NCBI RefSeq assembly: GCF_002234675.1
Contig: NC_019867.2
Span: 4,048,001 to 4,112,000, forward strand
DNA: 64,000 bases
From: Oryzias latipes
Taxonomy: Eukaryota > Chordata > Actinopteri > Beloniformes > Adrianichthyidae
Direction: 5' to 3'
Position numbers and translations under genes: made by a program. Of this stretch, positions 44,379 through 56,400 are shown in pieces. Below the pieces are notes generated by a model. That model ran no database searches and was not told where the DNA came from. It was given only the letters and a program-made list of their open reading frames with translations. The number at the start of each line of letters is the position of its first letter. The first letter of the stretch is position 1.

Positions 44379-46506
44379 ATCTTAAAAAGACTGGTTTTAA
44401 AGTTTTCCATTGTTCTTAGGAAAATCTACGAGTACTTCGCATGTAACTTCAAACTTGTGCGTCAGTAGATCTTTACTTGAGAATCCAGATATATCTGCAT
44501 TAATGTTTTAATCTGTGCTTTAGAACTATTGTCAGGGAAATAAACTCCGTGTATTTTTAAACCGGTTGAATCCTTGTTTGTTTTACCACTCTCGACTATC
44601 GAACACGCATGGATGAAAGAACTGAAAAACGGACGATTTCTTTCCTACAATTTATATAGATATACCGGTATATTTGCAATATCTTTTAACTGTTTATTGG
44701 TGTTTGTTTCATATTTCCAGTTTCACTGGCATTGGAAAGCTGGTTATCAGAAAGAAGACTCCATCATCTTATTTGCTGCATGTTTTCCTTTGAATAAATA
44801 AATAAATATACAAATATACAAAAAAAATATACAAAAGGTCAGTTTGTACCATAACCCAAAAGTGCCTTGAATTCACTCGGCACAAACTGATCACAATTTA
44901 CACACATTTCACTGAAATCACATTTGGCCCCCATGACAATGTACAGAGCGTACTGAAAGTCAAAAAGTACATGTTGATATATAGAATACATTTCACATAT
45001 TGGAATGTCACCTATGCATAATACCATGTATTATCCCGCCCGTCTCTGTTGCTGTATGATTGTTTGTCTGCACATTCCTTGTACTTACCCCCCCCCCCCC
45101 CTTCTTCAATCTAAATTTATCTTTGAGAATATTTTTTTTAAAATAATTTATACAGTGTTTAATTCCAACTGGTTAAAAGGGCACATAGTAGTCAAAACTT
45201 AAGTATCCTGTAGGTCTATGACATAAATCCAACTTACATCTGGTTTAGGCTGTCATCTTAGAACATTTAAAAATGACTTGCTTTTTAAAAATTACTTTAA
45301 GTTTTTGTTCATAAAAAACGTATTTAAAAAAATAACGTAAAATCAAGTAATCCTCAGTTACCATGGAAACACCAACATCTCCCTGTAAACACAGAAGATT
45401 ACTGAATAGTGGGTTTTCTGTCATTATAACTGTGAAAATAGGTTTGAGTTAAATAATATGAAAGAATTTAATGCTGCAATATTTCCAGCCACTAATACAA
45501 ATAGCCACTCGTACAATCTACTCTAAAATAATGTTAATCTACAGCTTCTCTCCTCAGAGATTAATGGACAAACACCTTCACATGTTTTCTGTTGCTCAAA
45601 GAGCTGCTTCCTATATTCTCAAATGGAAATGCAATCATAAAATATTAGAACAAAGAGTAAAGGAGAGAACAACAGGAAATCAGATTTCCTGTTGTTCTAA
45701 AAGAAAAACATGAAAACTTAAAATTACAAGATTTTAAAGGATTATTAGGAATTATGTTTTAAAGAAAACTGTTGTACTTTTTGTGAAAAAGGTATTACAA
45801 TATTGAGAGTTTGTTTGTTGAAAATGTATTTATGCCTAAAAGCCTCTTCAAAGATTTTTATTTCTGACTTTCATCTAAATTTCCAGTCCCTTTTATACTA
45901 GATCAAACTATTTTTAAAAAACTGTTGATACTTTATCAGATTAAGCTTTCAATGATTTACAGATGTTGATAAATTTTCATATTAAAAAACAAATATTTTA
46001 AAATCAAACCACTTATGAAGACATAAAATATTACTTTTTTTCTGAGTCACAAGAATTCATGAAACACAAATCCCCCAAAAACTCTTTAAATGTGTAGAAG
46101 TGTTTATAAACAAGATAAAAAGCTGGAATTTTTCTTCACATTAGTTAGTGTACATATTTGTTAGTGTGACAGTTGTCTTCATGTTTATTTTATTTAAAAA
46201 TGTGTTGTTTGATACACAGTTTTTGAAGAGGTGAAAAACAATGTAAACATTTAGACTGCATGAACTGTTTTTAAATAAAGATTTAACACTTTGAAACATG
46301 ACGAAGACAAAAAAAACTTGACTCCACCTTTGGTGAGAATGAAGAAATGACATCTGAGGAAACGGAAAGTTAAATGACTTTGCTGAACTGAACTCAGACG
46401 CCACTGAAGGTCTTTAAATCTCTGCAGGAAAAACAAAGATTTGTGGAATATTTTCATCCTGAACTTCAAGACAGAAGCTGGTGAGTCTGAAAGACTTTGG
46501 TCAGAA
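44379..46506. other. Spacer upstream of TRIM-beta
   Basis: Colinear with 14236-16349. It contains the hairpin at 45666-45698 and a variable poly-C run near 45089. No gene seen. Confidence 0.45.
45666..45698. repeat. Perfect 15-bp inverted repeat (hairpin)
   Basis: Same arms as 15505-15537, spacer CAG. Confidence 0.85.
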
Positions 46507-47925
46507 ATGGCTGAGAGAGCTGCTCTTCTTGAATCCTACCTGAAGTGTCACGTTTGTTCAGAGACTTTCAATGATCCTGTAACTCTGAGCTGCAACCACA
46601 ACATCTGTTGGAGCTGCCTGCAGAAGTTCTGGGAACAAACTCAGAACAAAAACTGTCCCATCTGTAAAAGAAAATCTTCTAAAGATCATCCTGCTGTGAA
46701 CCTTTGCCTGAAGGAACTTGCTGACTCGTTTGCTGGAAGACAGAAATCTGAATCATCAGAGACAAAAACAGGAGAGCAGAAGTTCATGGAGGTCTGCAGG
46801 AAACATCCAGGAGAATCCAAACTGTTCTGTAAAGACGAGCAGAGAGCTTTTTGTCCTGTCTGTGAGTTTTCTCAGCACCAGAGTCACAAAGTGGTTCCTG
46901 TAGAAGAAGCAGTCAGAGAGCTGAAGGAGGAGCTGAAATCTGACTTAAAGTCTCTGCAGGACAAGAAGATCAAATACAAAACAATGGAGAAAACATACAA
47001 TCAGATGATTCAACACTCCAAGAAGCAGCTGCTGTGCACAGAGACACAGATCAGAGCAGAGTTCAACAAGCTCCAGCAGTTCCTGAAGGAGGAAGAGGAG
47101 TCCAGACTGGCAGCTCTGAGGGAGGAAGAGGAGCAGAAGAGGAAGACTGTGATGGGAGAGATGAAGAGGATCCAGGAGCAGATGTCCTCTCTGTCAGAAA
47201 GTATCAGTGCTGTTGAAGCAGAGCTGCAGAAAGACAAGGAGGCGTTCCTCAGCAGTTGGAAAGACACTCAGAGCAGAGCCAGAGCCCAGAGCTCGCTGTC
47301 AGACCCACAGCTGCTCTCAGGAGCTCTGATAGATGTGGCCAAACATGTGGGCAACCTGTCCTTCAGAGTCTGGGAGAAGATGAAGGAGAAGGTCCACTTC
47401 AGTCCGGTCCTCCTGGACCCAAACTCTGCAAGCAGATATCTTTATCTGTCTGATGATCTGACCAGTGTGAGATTTGGAGAAACTTCTCAGCAGCTTCCTA
47501 ACAATCCAGAGAGAAACATGTATTTTGTTTCTGTTTTTGGCTCTGAGGGATTCAGATCAGGGAAACACAGCTGGGAGGTGGAGGTGGGAGATCATCCTCA
47601 CTGGAACATTGGTGTGACTAAAGAGTCTGTTAAGAGGAAGGGAGAGAGTTCTATTTCACCAAAAGATGGAATCTGGTGTTTAGATCTTGAGAATGGAAAA
47701 TACACAAACGGTGATGGTCAGACTGTCACTGTGACCAAGAGTCTCCAGAAGATCAGAGTCCAGCTGGACTATGACAGGGGGGAGGTGTCCTTCTACAACC
47801 CTGAAGACATGACTCACATCTACACTTACAAAGACACTTTCACTGAGAAACTTTACCCGTATTTCAATATTGGAGAATCTGGAGACGCAAAAACCTCTAA
47901 ACTCCAAATCTGTCCGACTGATTGA
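46507..47925 (+). CDS. TRIM RING/B-box/PRY-SPRY protein, beta type
   Basis: Single-exon 472-aa paralogue of the alpha gene. All RING (C14, C17, C29, H31, C34, C37, C50, C53) and B-box metal ligands are kept. It differs from alpha by roughly 14 residues, clustered in the RING loop (F33I, S35W, S55R), the B-box (F118V, F122S) and the PRY-SPRY half (NTGSR to NSASR, VNRKG to VKRKG, NGEYT to NGKYT, NVGESGE to NIGESGD). The central coiled coil is nearly invariant. It is a predicted E3 ubiquitin ligase with a SPRY recognition domain. An upstream in-frame ATG at 46441 would add 22 aa; I prefer 46507 from family comparison and Kozak context. Confidence 0.92.
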   Translation: MAERAALLESYLKCHVCSETFNDPVTLSCNHNICWSCLQKFWEQTQNKNCPICKRKSSKDHPAVNLCLKELADSFAGRQKSESSETKTGEQKFMEVCRKHPGESKLFCKDEQRAFCPVCEFSQHQSHKVVPVEEAVRELKEELKSDLKSLQDKKIKYKTMEKTYNQMIQHSKKQLLCTETQIRAEFNKLQQFLKEEEESRLAALREEEEQKRKTVMGEMKRIQEQMSSLSESISAVEAELQKDKEAFLSSWKDTQSRARAQSSLSDPQLLSGALIDVAKHVGNLSFRVWEKMKEKVHFSPVLLDPNSASRYLYLSDDLTSVRFGETSQQLPNNPERNMYFVSVFGSEGFRSGKHSWEVEVGDHPHWNIGVTKESVKRKGESSISPKDGIWCLDLENGKYTNGDGQTVTVTKSLQKIRVQLDYDRGEVSFYNPEDMTHIYTYKDTFTEKLYPYFNIGESGDAKTSKLQICPTD

Positions 47926-48726
47926 GATGATTTAACTCTTTTGTCATTAAAAAATAAAAATTGATCAAACGCTCTGATGTTCTTTTAGCAGAAAATTTGT
48001 ATTTTTGTGTATAAAACCTTTAACCCTAAAATATTATTTTAAAACTCTGATTTGTTCATTTAAAAAATTTGTTCAGATCTTGTGCGTTCCACTCCCAACA
48101 TTAACGTGGATTGGATTGCAGGAAAGCTGAAATCACAAATGTTGATTCCATTTCTGTTTTCTTTGTTCTTTAGTGTCTCAAATATTTTGTATCTGAATTT
48201 GATTTTCACTGCAGCATCTCTAAAATGTTCAATGATAAGTTTCTGCTGTTTCTGTTCAAGTAAATGTGAAGCAGCTGTTAAATCTCCTTCATGAGTCAGA
48301 AATTAATAGTGTTTCAGACAAAAACTGTTCAGTTAATGTTTTTCTCAGGTTCAGGAAGAAGAAACGGATCAGAAGAAGTTTTTCATGTTGGATGATGGTT
48401 TCAAATAGATTCAAGTTTCTGTGATTTATTTGATTTCTGTCAGAATTTAAAAGGCTCAAAGTAAAAAAAATGTTTTTTATTGTCTTCACATCAAAGCATA
48501 ATACTACATTGATTTAAACTTTAAAAAAGTTTTAATGGTAGATATTCTTTAAGCAGCTTAACTCTTTAGGTCTTTTTGTAATTGAATTGTTGAATTTTTG
48601 AATTAACCCACCTCCATGATCAAAATATGAAATGAATTAAATGAGGAGAGCAATAATATGATGAACACACATTTGACCTGAATTCATTTTTTTTTAAATG
48701 AATACAATCAGGAAATTGTTATTTTA
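47926..48726. other. TRIM-beta 3' flank
   Basis: Colinear with 17769-18574 but with scattered substitutions and small indels, so it is a truly diverged copy, unlike the 34-kb flank. No gene. Confidence 0.5.
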
Positions 48727-49825
48727 CAGTTTTTCTCCATTGGTTTGGCTCATTTCTTGAAACAGAAATACATTCTCAAAACAACATGGACAAACCTCCA
48801 AACCACTCTGCAATTGTTCACAACAGAATGGCATTTCTCATTAGTTTCATCAAATTGCAAATGTCTTAGTACAAGTCTCAATGTCTCAGTACATCTTTCA
48901 AATGATGAAGTACAAGTAGCCTTCATTTAGCACAGATTCCATGAATAGATCTTGTTGATCTAAACTGATTGTTGATTCTCAGTCTAATGGTTGTTTGCTC
49001 CAAAATGAGTCAGCATCATTTCATTGTGTAAGTCATCACATGCACAATAGTCTGTTCAGTTGTCTAAATCAATCAAGAACATAATACCATGAATACGATA
49101 TATGAATCACTTGGAACATTTGATACATTTATTACAGCAATTGACAGTCAGGTGAAACTAGAACTTGACTAACGAAGGAGGATGTCCCAGGCCAGTGAGG
49201 GGGCAATATAATTATGTGTGCTGCCATATGTGAGAATGGTGAGGCCACTCACATCACCAGGCTTGGCCCATACAATACACAGAAAATCCTCATCTTCTTT
49301 GACCGCCTTCATTTTGATTTGATCCCTGGAACTGAGAGAGGTCTCTTAGGGCCTCACCTACCACTATATGTTATTGTATGGGAATATGTGAATTTCCACC
49401 ATGGCCCGCCCATCAGGGCCTGGTTCACTACTCATCCAAGGATGGTCATAGTTTTCCTACCACCTTACTCTCCTTTTCTCAATCCTATTGAGGAGTTTTT
49501 CTCCACTTGAAGGTGGAGAGTGTATGAACATCGAGCTCAAGATCAGAGGTCCCTGCTCCATGCCATGGATGCTGCGTGTGAGGATGTTGCAGGAGATCAG
49601 TGTAGGGGATGGTTGCCACATGCACGCCGTTTCTTCCCTCGTTCCATCACAAGGGCGAAAATACGCTGTGATGTGGACGAGAATCTGTGGCCAGACAGAC
49701 AGCAGAGTGTGGACGGCCAGCAGGGTGAGGACGCTGGCCAGGAGAGGGAGGGTGATGGGAGGGTGAGGACAGCGACCAGTGAAGAACTGTTGGTTTTGAA
49801 ACTCAAGCATGTGCTTGTCTTGCCC
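48727..49825 (+). mobile_element. IS630/Tc1-type transposon, left part with transposase
   Basis: Left inverted repeat CAGTTTTTCTCC after TA, then the transposase remnant. It is interrupted at about 49825 by retroposon R and resumes at 50571. The outer right end is at 51407 (GGAGAAAAACTG-TA). This is the simplest cassette in the window and probably closest to the ancestral order. Confidence 0.82.
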
Positions 49826-49831
49826 ACTTAA
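49184..49831 (+). pseudogene. DDE transposase C-terminal remnant
   Basis: Reads as 19032-19667 but retains the third catalytic acid (SPFLNPIEEFFS) and RFFPRSITRAKIRCDVDENL. It still carries the shared in-frame TGA after EEFFST and VWEYV for VWDN. Less decayed than the other copies but still broken. Confidence 0.8.
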
Positions 49832-50570
49832 GTAGGATGCTCACGATCTATGAACTTGTGCAGAAGATGGATACCAACTTGGAGCGTATTTCTGCCCGAA
49901 TTGAGGCAAGACTGGTCTAAATTGCCCACTTTTCGGATCGAATCTGCCTCGAATAGCTGTACCAGCCAAGGACACAGCCGGCAGAGCAAACAACCTGCTG
50001 GCGCCAGGAAAAATCGAATTTAATCAGACCCCCCCTCTGTGCTGAGGACTTCTGTCCTTGACTCCAAGAAAACAAGATATTCGCTTCCAGAGTGTGAAGA
50101 CCGCTGTTGTGTTGAAGGTTGATGCTGCCTCGCAACCCCCCCCCCCCCCCCTGACCTCGGTGCCTGCCCCCCCCCGCTGTGAACACTGCCTGAGAGGCGC
50201 CGATCCGTGGCTGCCCTCGGAGTGTATCGCTGAGGGCCCCCCCCCTAACTACCTCCCTCGTGTACTGTGTGTCGTGTGAATATGTGCTTCTGTGTTTAGA
50301 TGGTGTAGTTTTTTTCTTGTATCTACACATTGTAACAACAGTGTTGAGGTATGACTTTTTTTCTGTCACCAATGACCCAGACCCTCCCCATTGGTAACCC
50401 ATCTACACCCATCCTAGTAAGGCAGCACCTTTATTGCTGCAGCCTCAGCCAACTCTGAACTGTATATGTGTATCTGTTGTATGTCTGATCTTGTTCAGGT
50501 TGTACTGGAACTAATTTCGTATGTCGGTGTAAAGCTGTGCATATGACAATAAATTAATTCTGATTCTGAT
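49826..50570 (+). repeat. Retroposon R inserted in transposon
   Basis: The clearest view of the R insertion: transposase 3' end on the left (CTTGTCTTGCCCACTTAAG), transposon 3' region on the right (TTTACAGCACTGTAGG). Poly-C tracts near 50137, 50167 and 50237 are the longest among the copies. Confidence 0.62.
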
Positions 50571-51407
50571 TATTTACAGCACTGTAGGCTGCACATCATT
50601 GTCATAGTTTTTGGTTTGTGTTTAAATTATAAAGTATATTATGGAACAGCCTCCCTGAAGTCGTAAGACAGGCCTCTTCTGTGTTCATGTTCAAATCTAG
50701 ACTTAAAACATTTCTGTTTAGCCGTGTATATGACTGAAAAGTCCTATCTGCACTTTTCTTTCCTTTCCTTCCTTTATTTTTAAATCAATTTTCAAATTTT
50801 TTCTTTTCTTTTAAACTAAATTTTACGTTGATTATTTCTATCATGCATTGTGATTTTAATGCATTTTTCTGTTTTGTGAAGCACCTTGAATTACATTGTG
50901 TATGAATTGTGCTTTACAAATAAACTTGCCTTGCCTCTGCTATAGTGACAAAACATCTAATAATTTTGACTTGAGGTGCTTACACAATGCCAAAGGGATG
51001 AAGGATTTTGGGGGCACTGACTGTTTAAATGAGAAGAAAATTTAGTTTTGACACATGAGTGAATTGTTTTGGGAGAGAAATGGCTTTTCAGGTGAACCAT
51101 GGTGTTGTGCCGAACCATCCACATTACTTTGGCAAAAGCACCAAGAGTGCTGAGAACGTCCGGTCTGATCAAGAAATGAGCCAAAGCAATTGAGAAGGAT
51201 CTTTGCCATTTTGGTGGCACTCAGTCTTTACATGGGAAAGGAATTTAGTTTTGAAGCATGAGTGAACAGTTTTGAGAGATATATTAGATTTTGCAAGTGA
51301 TCTATTGTGTTGTGCTAAACTGTAAGACTGTTTTGCCAAATAATCTTAGAATTTTGAGAATGTAATTTCTGTTTCAAGAAATGAGCCAAACCAATGGAGA
51401 AAAACTG
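50571..51407 (+). mobile_element. IS630/Tc1 3' arm with shortened L2 insertion
   Basis: The transposon 3' region (50571-50643) is joined at TATTATGG to the last 292 bp of the L2 fragment (AACAGCCTCCCTGAAG, 50644-50935). A deletion fused them at a shared TGG. The arm then continues to the right inverted repeat. Confidence 0.7.
50644..50935 (+). mobile_element. L2-type LINE 3' end, further truncated
   Basis: Retains only the final residues of the RT frame (NSLPEVVRQASSVFMFKSRL) and the 3' UTR with the TTGCC tail. Confidence 0.78.
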
Positions 51408-51454
51408 TAATATGAAAATCCTCTTCATCCACTCTGATGTAGTACATCGTGCTG

Positions 51455-51468
51455 CCACCAGAGGGCAG
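51455..51468 (+). promoter_or_regulatory. CTCF-like motif
   Basis: CCACCAGAGGGCAG, counterpart of 3231-3244. Confidence 0.45.
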
Positions 51469-51925
51469 AAGACAGCAGCCATGGAGCATTTTCTAGTTTT
51501 CTAAATAAATTTCAACATAAAACCTTTTTCATGGTTAACAGCCATGAAAAAGAAAATAAACAGAAATGAATCAATTCTGTTTGTAGGTTAGAAGATGTAA
51601 TATCAAATTTTTTTAAATGCCCCAATGTTGTTCAAGTTCCATTATTTGTCACACACCTAGGTATGCGAAATTTGTTTCGCGCGTTTGACCCATCCCCTGG
51701 GGGAGTGGGGAGCTGCAGATGAGCCGCGCTCGGGAGGCAGCAGCGTTAAGGGTCTTGCCCAGCAGTTCTACATGATCTTTTCTTGATTTGAAAAAACTTT
51801 ATGAAAATCTGGATGAGATTCTTTGCATTACTGGAACAGTACAACATGTAAATAAAAAAGACAATGTTTAGTCACTCTTCTTTTTTGTTAAATAAATTCT
51901 CATTTTATTTTCCTTTAGCCAGAGG

Positions 51926-52236
51926 GCCACAATGGAGGGCCAGATCCTCAGGTCACACAAATGTATAATTTAGACTTTTTGATCATCTATCTGTCAATAT
52001 CTGCACCAAAACACCCAAACAGTGAGTAAAAGAGTAAATGTTCTACATCTAAGAGCTAAAAACCACTTCAGTTGGTGTGTTGAAGGTTTGTTGGTGACGT
52101 TTGGCTTCTTTTCTTTCAGCATGATCCATTTCAAGTTGTGGCTGTCAAGACTAACTTCTGATGCACAGAACAGCTGGTGATTGACTCAGTCCACATCATT
52201 ACACTTCCACCACTGTGTTTTACTGATAGAAATTCA
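51926..52236 (-). pseudogene. Decayed Tc1-type transposase fragment
   Basis: Counterpart of 3700-4010; the minus strand reads VKHSGGSVMMW near its left end in protein order. Confidence 0.48.
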
Positions 52237-52613
52237 AACATTAACAGGCCAGCACAAGCTTCTTGTTAAGAATCTTATACTGAAAGCTGGTTGAACTTTC
52301 CTGCATCTGGATGTGATATATTTTGCCAGCATAATTTTATAATGTTTAATCCTCTGCCACTTTTCAGCTTGTGTTGTTCTAGTGTTCAACCTTCTGTGTT
52401 TGTCTTAGCACCATTCTCTGGAATGCAAACGCTTCCACCTTATGGGGAATTATCAGTAAAATATGTGAGAAACTAAGAAAGAGTTCAGCTTATTAAATAA
52501 AATCCCATAAAAAAATAACATTAACTTTACCTGGATTTAATAATTTTTAATAAATACAATCAGGAACTTTAAATTAGAAATCTCTACCCTCTTGAATTAA
52601 GTACATCGAGCTA

Positions 52614-52627
52614 CCACCAGAGGGCAG
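52614..52627 (+). promoter_or_regulatory. CTCF-like motif
   Basis: CCACCAGAGGGCAG, counterpart of 4388-4401. Confidence 0.42.
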
Positions 52628-52965
52628 TAGACAGCAATCCTGTGACTATAGCTGTGAGCCACATAGGCTGCAAAACTGCAGTTATGGATCTTTTTCGATT
52701 TTTTCAAAATAACCGTCATCATTAGATTTTTTGGATGTTTAAGAGAGCCGAAAATAATTTATTCTTTTTTTAAGCAATTTTGGGAAAACAAGGCAGAAAA
52801 AAATGGTATAATTTCCCACATTGCAGATGATAATTTTATCACCAATCTAAAAGAAATTTGACTAAACATTTGTAAATATTACCAACATTTATGTTCTTTA
52901 AATAAAGTTTTTCTTTAATATTATAAAAGCCTTCATCCCTCAAATTCATTTAGATTTCAGAAGAG

Positions 52966-53424
52966 AAAGTGATAAAGACATGAATATTTTAGAACTTGAT
53001 CATGTTAAAGAGAAATCTCCTGGTCAGGATGGTCTGACTTCAAACTTCTGCAGGTTTTTCTGGAAACTTCTTAGAAAGTTCCTATTTGAAGCTTTAAAGA
53101 CCTGTTTGCTGAATAAAACACTTTTGAAAACAATGAAAAAGAATGATAATATTAATACCAAAACCAAACAAAGACAAATCTCTTATTAACAACTTGAGAC
53201 CAATAACTTTATTAAATGTTGATTATAAATGATTCACTCACTTTTTAGCTAACAGACTGAAAAAGTTGTTCAACAGTCAGTTGTAATAAGTGAAACTCAA
53301 TCTGGTTTCCTTCCAAACCAGTTAATCCACAATAACATTTGTTTAGTCTGAGATTTATTAGATTATGGAAGATTAATTGAAGACAATGGAGTTATTTTAT
53401 TTTTAGATTTGTTTCATGTTTAGA
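52966..53424 (+). pseudogene. Decayed L1/Tx1-like reverse transcriptase fragment
   Basis: Counterpart of 4740-5198; again ends (LFLDLF) immediately before the ERAP1-like signal-peptide exon. Confidence 0.72.
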
Positions 53425-53436
53425 TTTGATTCTCAG

Positions 53437-56400
53437 GAACTCTCCTGCTCCTACTCTTTGCTCTGATCCCTTCATCTCATGGAGCTCAAATACCAAGTCC
53501 AGACCAACCCAAGGAGATCCCAGTAGCTACAAATGGACAGCTGTTTCCCTGGGACCGCATGAGACTCCCCAAAACCATCTCCCCACTCCACTATGACCTG
53601 AGCCTCCACCCCAACCTCACCACCCTGGACTTCACCGGTGTCGTTCGCATAGACCTGGACGTGCACGAAGACACCAGCGTTGTGGTTCTCCACGCAAAGA
53701 AAATGCACATATCAAGCGCGCTGTTGCTCGCGCCAGCGGGCACGAGGGTCCTCCAGGTTCTGGAGTATCCTCGCTTTCATCAGCTCGCCTTGATGTCTGA
53801 CGTGGTGCTGACCAAAGGCAGGAAGTATGAGGTCCAGCTGGAGTTTGCTGCAAACCTGTCTGACAGCTACCATGGGTTCTACAAGAGCAGCTACCGCACC
53901 AGCACCGGGGAGGTCCGGTAGGTCCACAAAACCCAGATTTGGGCCAAAACAGTGTCATTTAGAGCAAAAACTGGAGTTATTGTGAGAAAGAAAAAAGAAA
54001 ACTAGAGTATTTTATGCTTTACTTCTCACAGGGTCATGGCATCAACACAGTTTGAGGCGACCTTTGCTCGTGGGGCCTTTCCCTGTTTTGATGAGCCCGC
54101 CTTCAAAGCCAACTTCACCATCCGGATTATTAGAGAGCCACGCCACATTGCCATTTCCAACATGCCTAAGGTACACCAGCACGTCTTTTCCTGATGGCTT
54201 TAACACCAATGTCGTGAAGGGGATTGAGCGAATCTGTCATTACGTAGTCACTACATGCTAGTCATTTCTTAAAAACATTTCCCTTCTTTTTTGGCTCAGT
54301 TGCTGGACTTTTTCTCATCAGATAATCTTAAGGATTTGCATTTCTGCTCCTTCTGTGCTTCATTTTTTAACACACACAATTTGAATAAAGAAATAGTCAG
54401 AAAGTGAGTTTTATAGCAAATTTTCTGATGTATGTCCTCAGTCGTCAGAAAAATCCAACAAAAACACGTTAAAAACACCAAACACTATTTTCATCAGAGT
54501 GGGTCTTTGGTTGAAAACTACATGGATGTAAAGCAGCAGATCATGTTTAACCATGTAGTAACAGCTCTGTTCAGTGTTTTTCCTCTGCTTTTATACTAGA
54601 TAAAAAAATGTTTATGCTTTTTACCAGCAGATGACTGCAGGTTGCTTATTAGGAATAAGAGATTTTCATAGTTTAAAGATGAAAAAAAATAAAAAATAAA
54701 CATTTCTCTGTTATTTTCCATCTGCAGACTTTACTGTAAATTTTCACATTTATTTTGTTGATAAAACCCTTTTGGTTTTCTTTCAAACTTTAAAAGGAGA
54801 TGTCCTTAGTCAGTGAATAAATGATGAAAAATTAAAAAAATTATTCTGATCCTTTTTATATGTTTTTTTTTTTTTGTAAAAATGACAGCAGCTTTTTTTG
54901 TTAATCGAATAGGTGTACTAAGAGATGCTACTCTATTTCTGCAGGTTAGTGCTGTTCTTGGTTGTAGTATGTAGTTTTTTTTAAAATCTTTTTGAGCATG
55001 GGTGCACTTCTTCACTGATAACATTCACAAAGCTATCTATAAAAGAAGAAATGAAAAAACTCTAGTTTATATTAATTGCATGCATTGTTATCTAAACAAA
55101 AAAGCATAAAAAAACTCAAAGAAAAATCTGTTATGAAATTTAATATTTTAACTACTGAGTATGATGTTTGGATAAACTCAGAGTTGATAACCTGGCAGTG
55201 GTAAATGTTTTCTAGACTAATTAGGAACATGGAATCATTTCCCATGGTGCATCTGATGCTTTCTCATGGCATACTGGTTGTTAAACACTGTACCATCTTT
55301 GTTCTGCTGTTTAAGACTTTGCTGCATGTTTTCAGTTTGTTTAATTTACTTTTTTTTCTCAAATCCTGTGCTTTTTGTCTTCAGATCTGCAGCTCAGATG
55401 ATTTGGACGAAGGCCGAATGAAGCACAAAGAGTTTTGCTCCAAACGCTTTTAGCAAGAATATCAGATGGAAAAAAACACTCTGTCCTCATGTGGCTTCGT
55501 TGATTATCAATGTTACCTATTTTTTAGCCTTCACCGTATTCATTAAATCTGATTTAAAGTTACAATGTGAAGCTTCTGAGCGCATTTGATGCATTTTGAG
55601 CTTAAGGGATGTGGACTGATCGGCAGAAGTGGTACTCGGGTGATGAGCTGGATGTCAGGGCCATCATGGACACCTGGACGCTGCAGGAGGGCTTCCCGCT
55701 GGTCACCGTGGAGGTCAAAGGGCGGGAGGTCAGGCTGAGTCAGGAGCGGTTCCTTAGGACGGACAACCCCTCCCTCACTGAAGGGTAATATACCCATAAG
55801 TCATTCCTAAATAAATCCCTTTTCCTTATTTATATCTTAAAGCCAGAACAACAGCAGCTATAAAAGTAGAAACATCCTACTGTAGCCCACATAGCTAATA
55901 TTTTCCCTGCTCGTGCTCTCGTTTATATGACCGTTTTTACTTTGAATGATTAAAAATGAAAATCAAAAATTGTCAGGGAAATCCTCACAGCATGAGTGAA
56001 AAATGTCATCTGTCAATCATTTCTGCTGGAGATAAAATGAAGGAGAGCAGATGTGAGGAACCTCAAGTGCAGATCTGTAACCTCGGCAGGAGCTCTGAAC
56101 TGGAAATTTGAACAAGATTGGAAGAGACGTTCAGAAAAACATTAGTAAATGGACTGAAACACTGTGAGGCTGTAAACGATCAGATTTCTTTTCAATTTCA
56201 TGTAAATTTGTCAACATTCCAAAGTACCGCAGTAGGATTTCTCAACCATTGTTTTGGCGGTGTCACATAGTGCATCTGTTCACCTGCAGGATGTTTCCTC
56301 TGCTTCATTTATGGCATTGACCTGGAATGAATTATGAGGCCATAGAATCAGTTTTGTTTTTTTGTTTTTAATAAAGGAAAGGACTTTGTTGGCCAAGGAG

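Larger units (their letters stand above)
51408..52965. other. Intergenic spacer with CTCF-like motifs
   Basis: Colinear with 3184-4739. It holds CCACCAGAGGGCAG at 51455-51468 and 52614-52627, the dispersed-repeat-like GC island near 51690-51765, and the decayed minus-strand Tc1 fragment at about 51926-52236. No gene. Confidence 0.5.
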
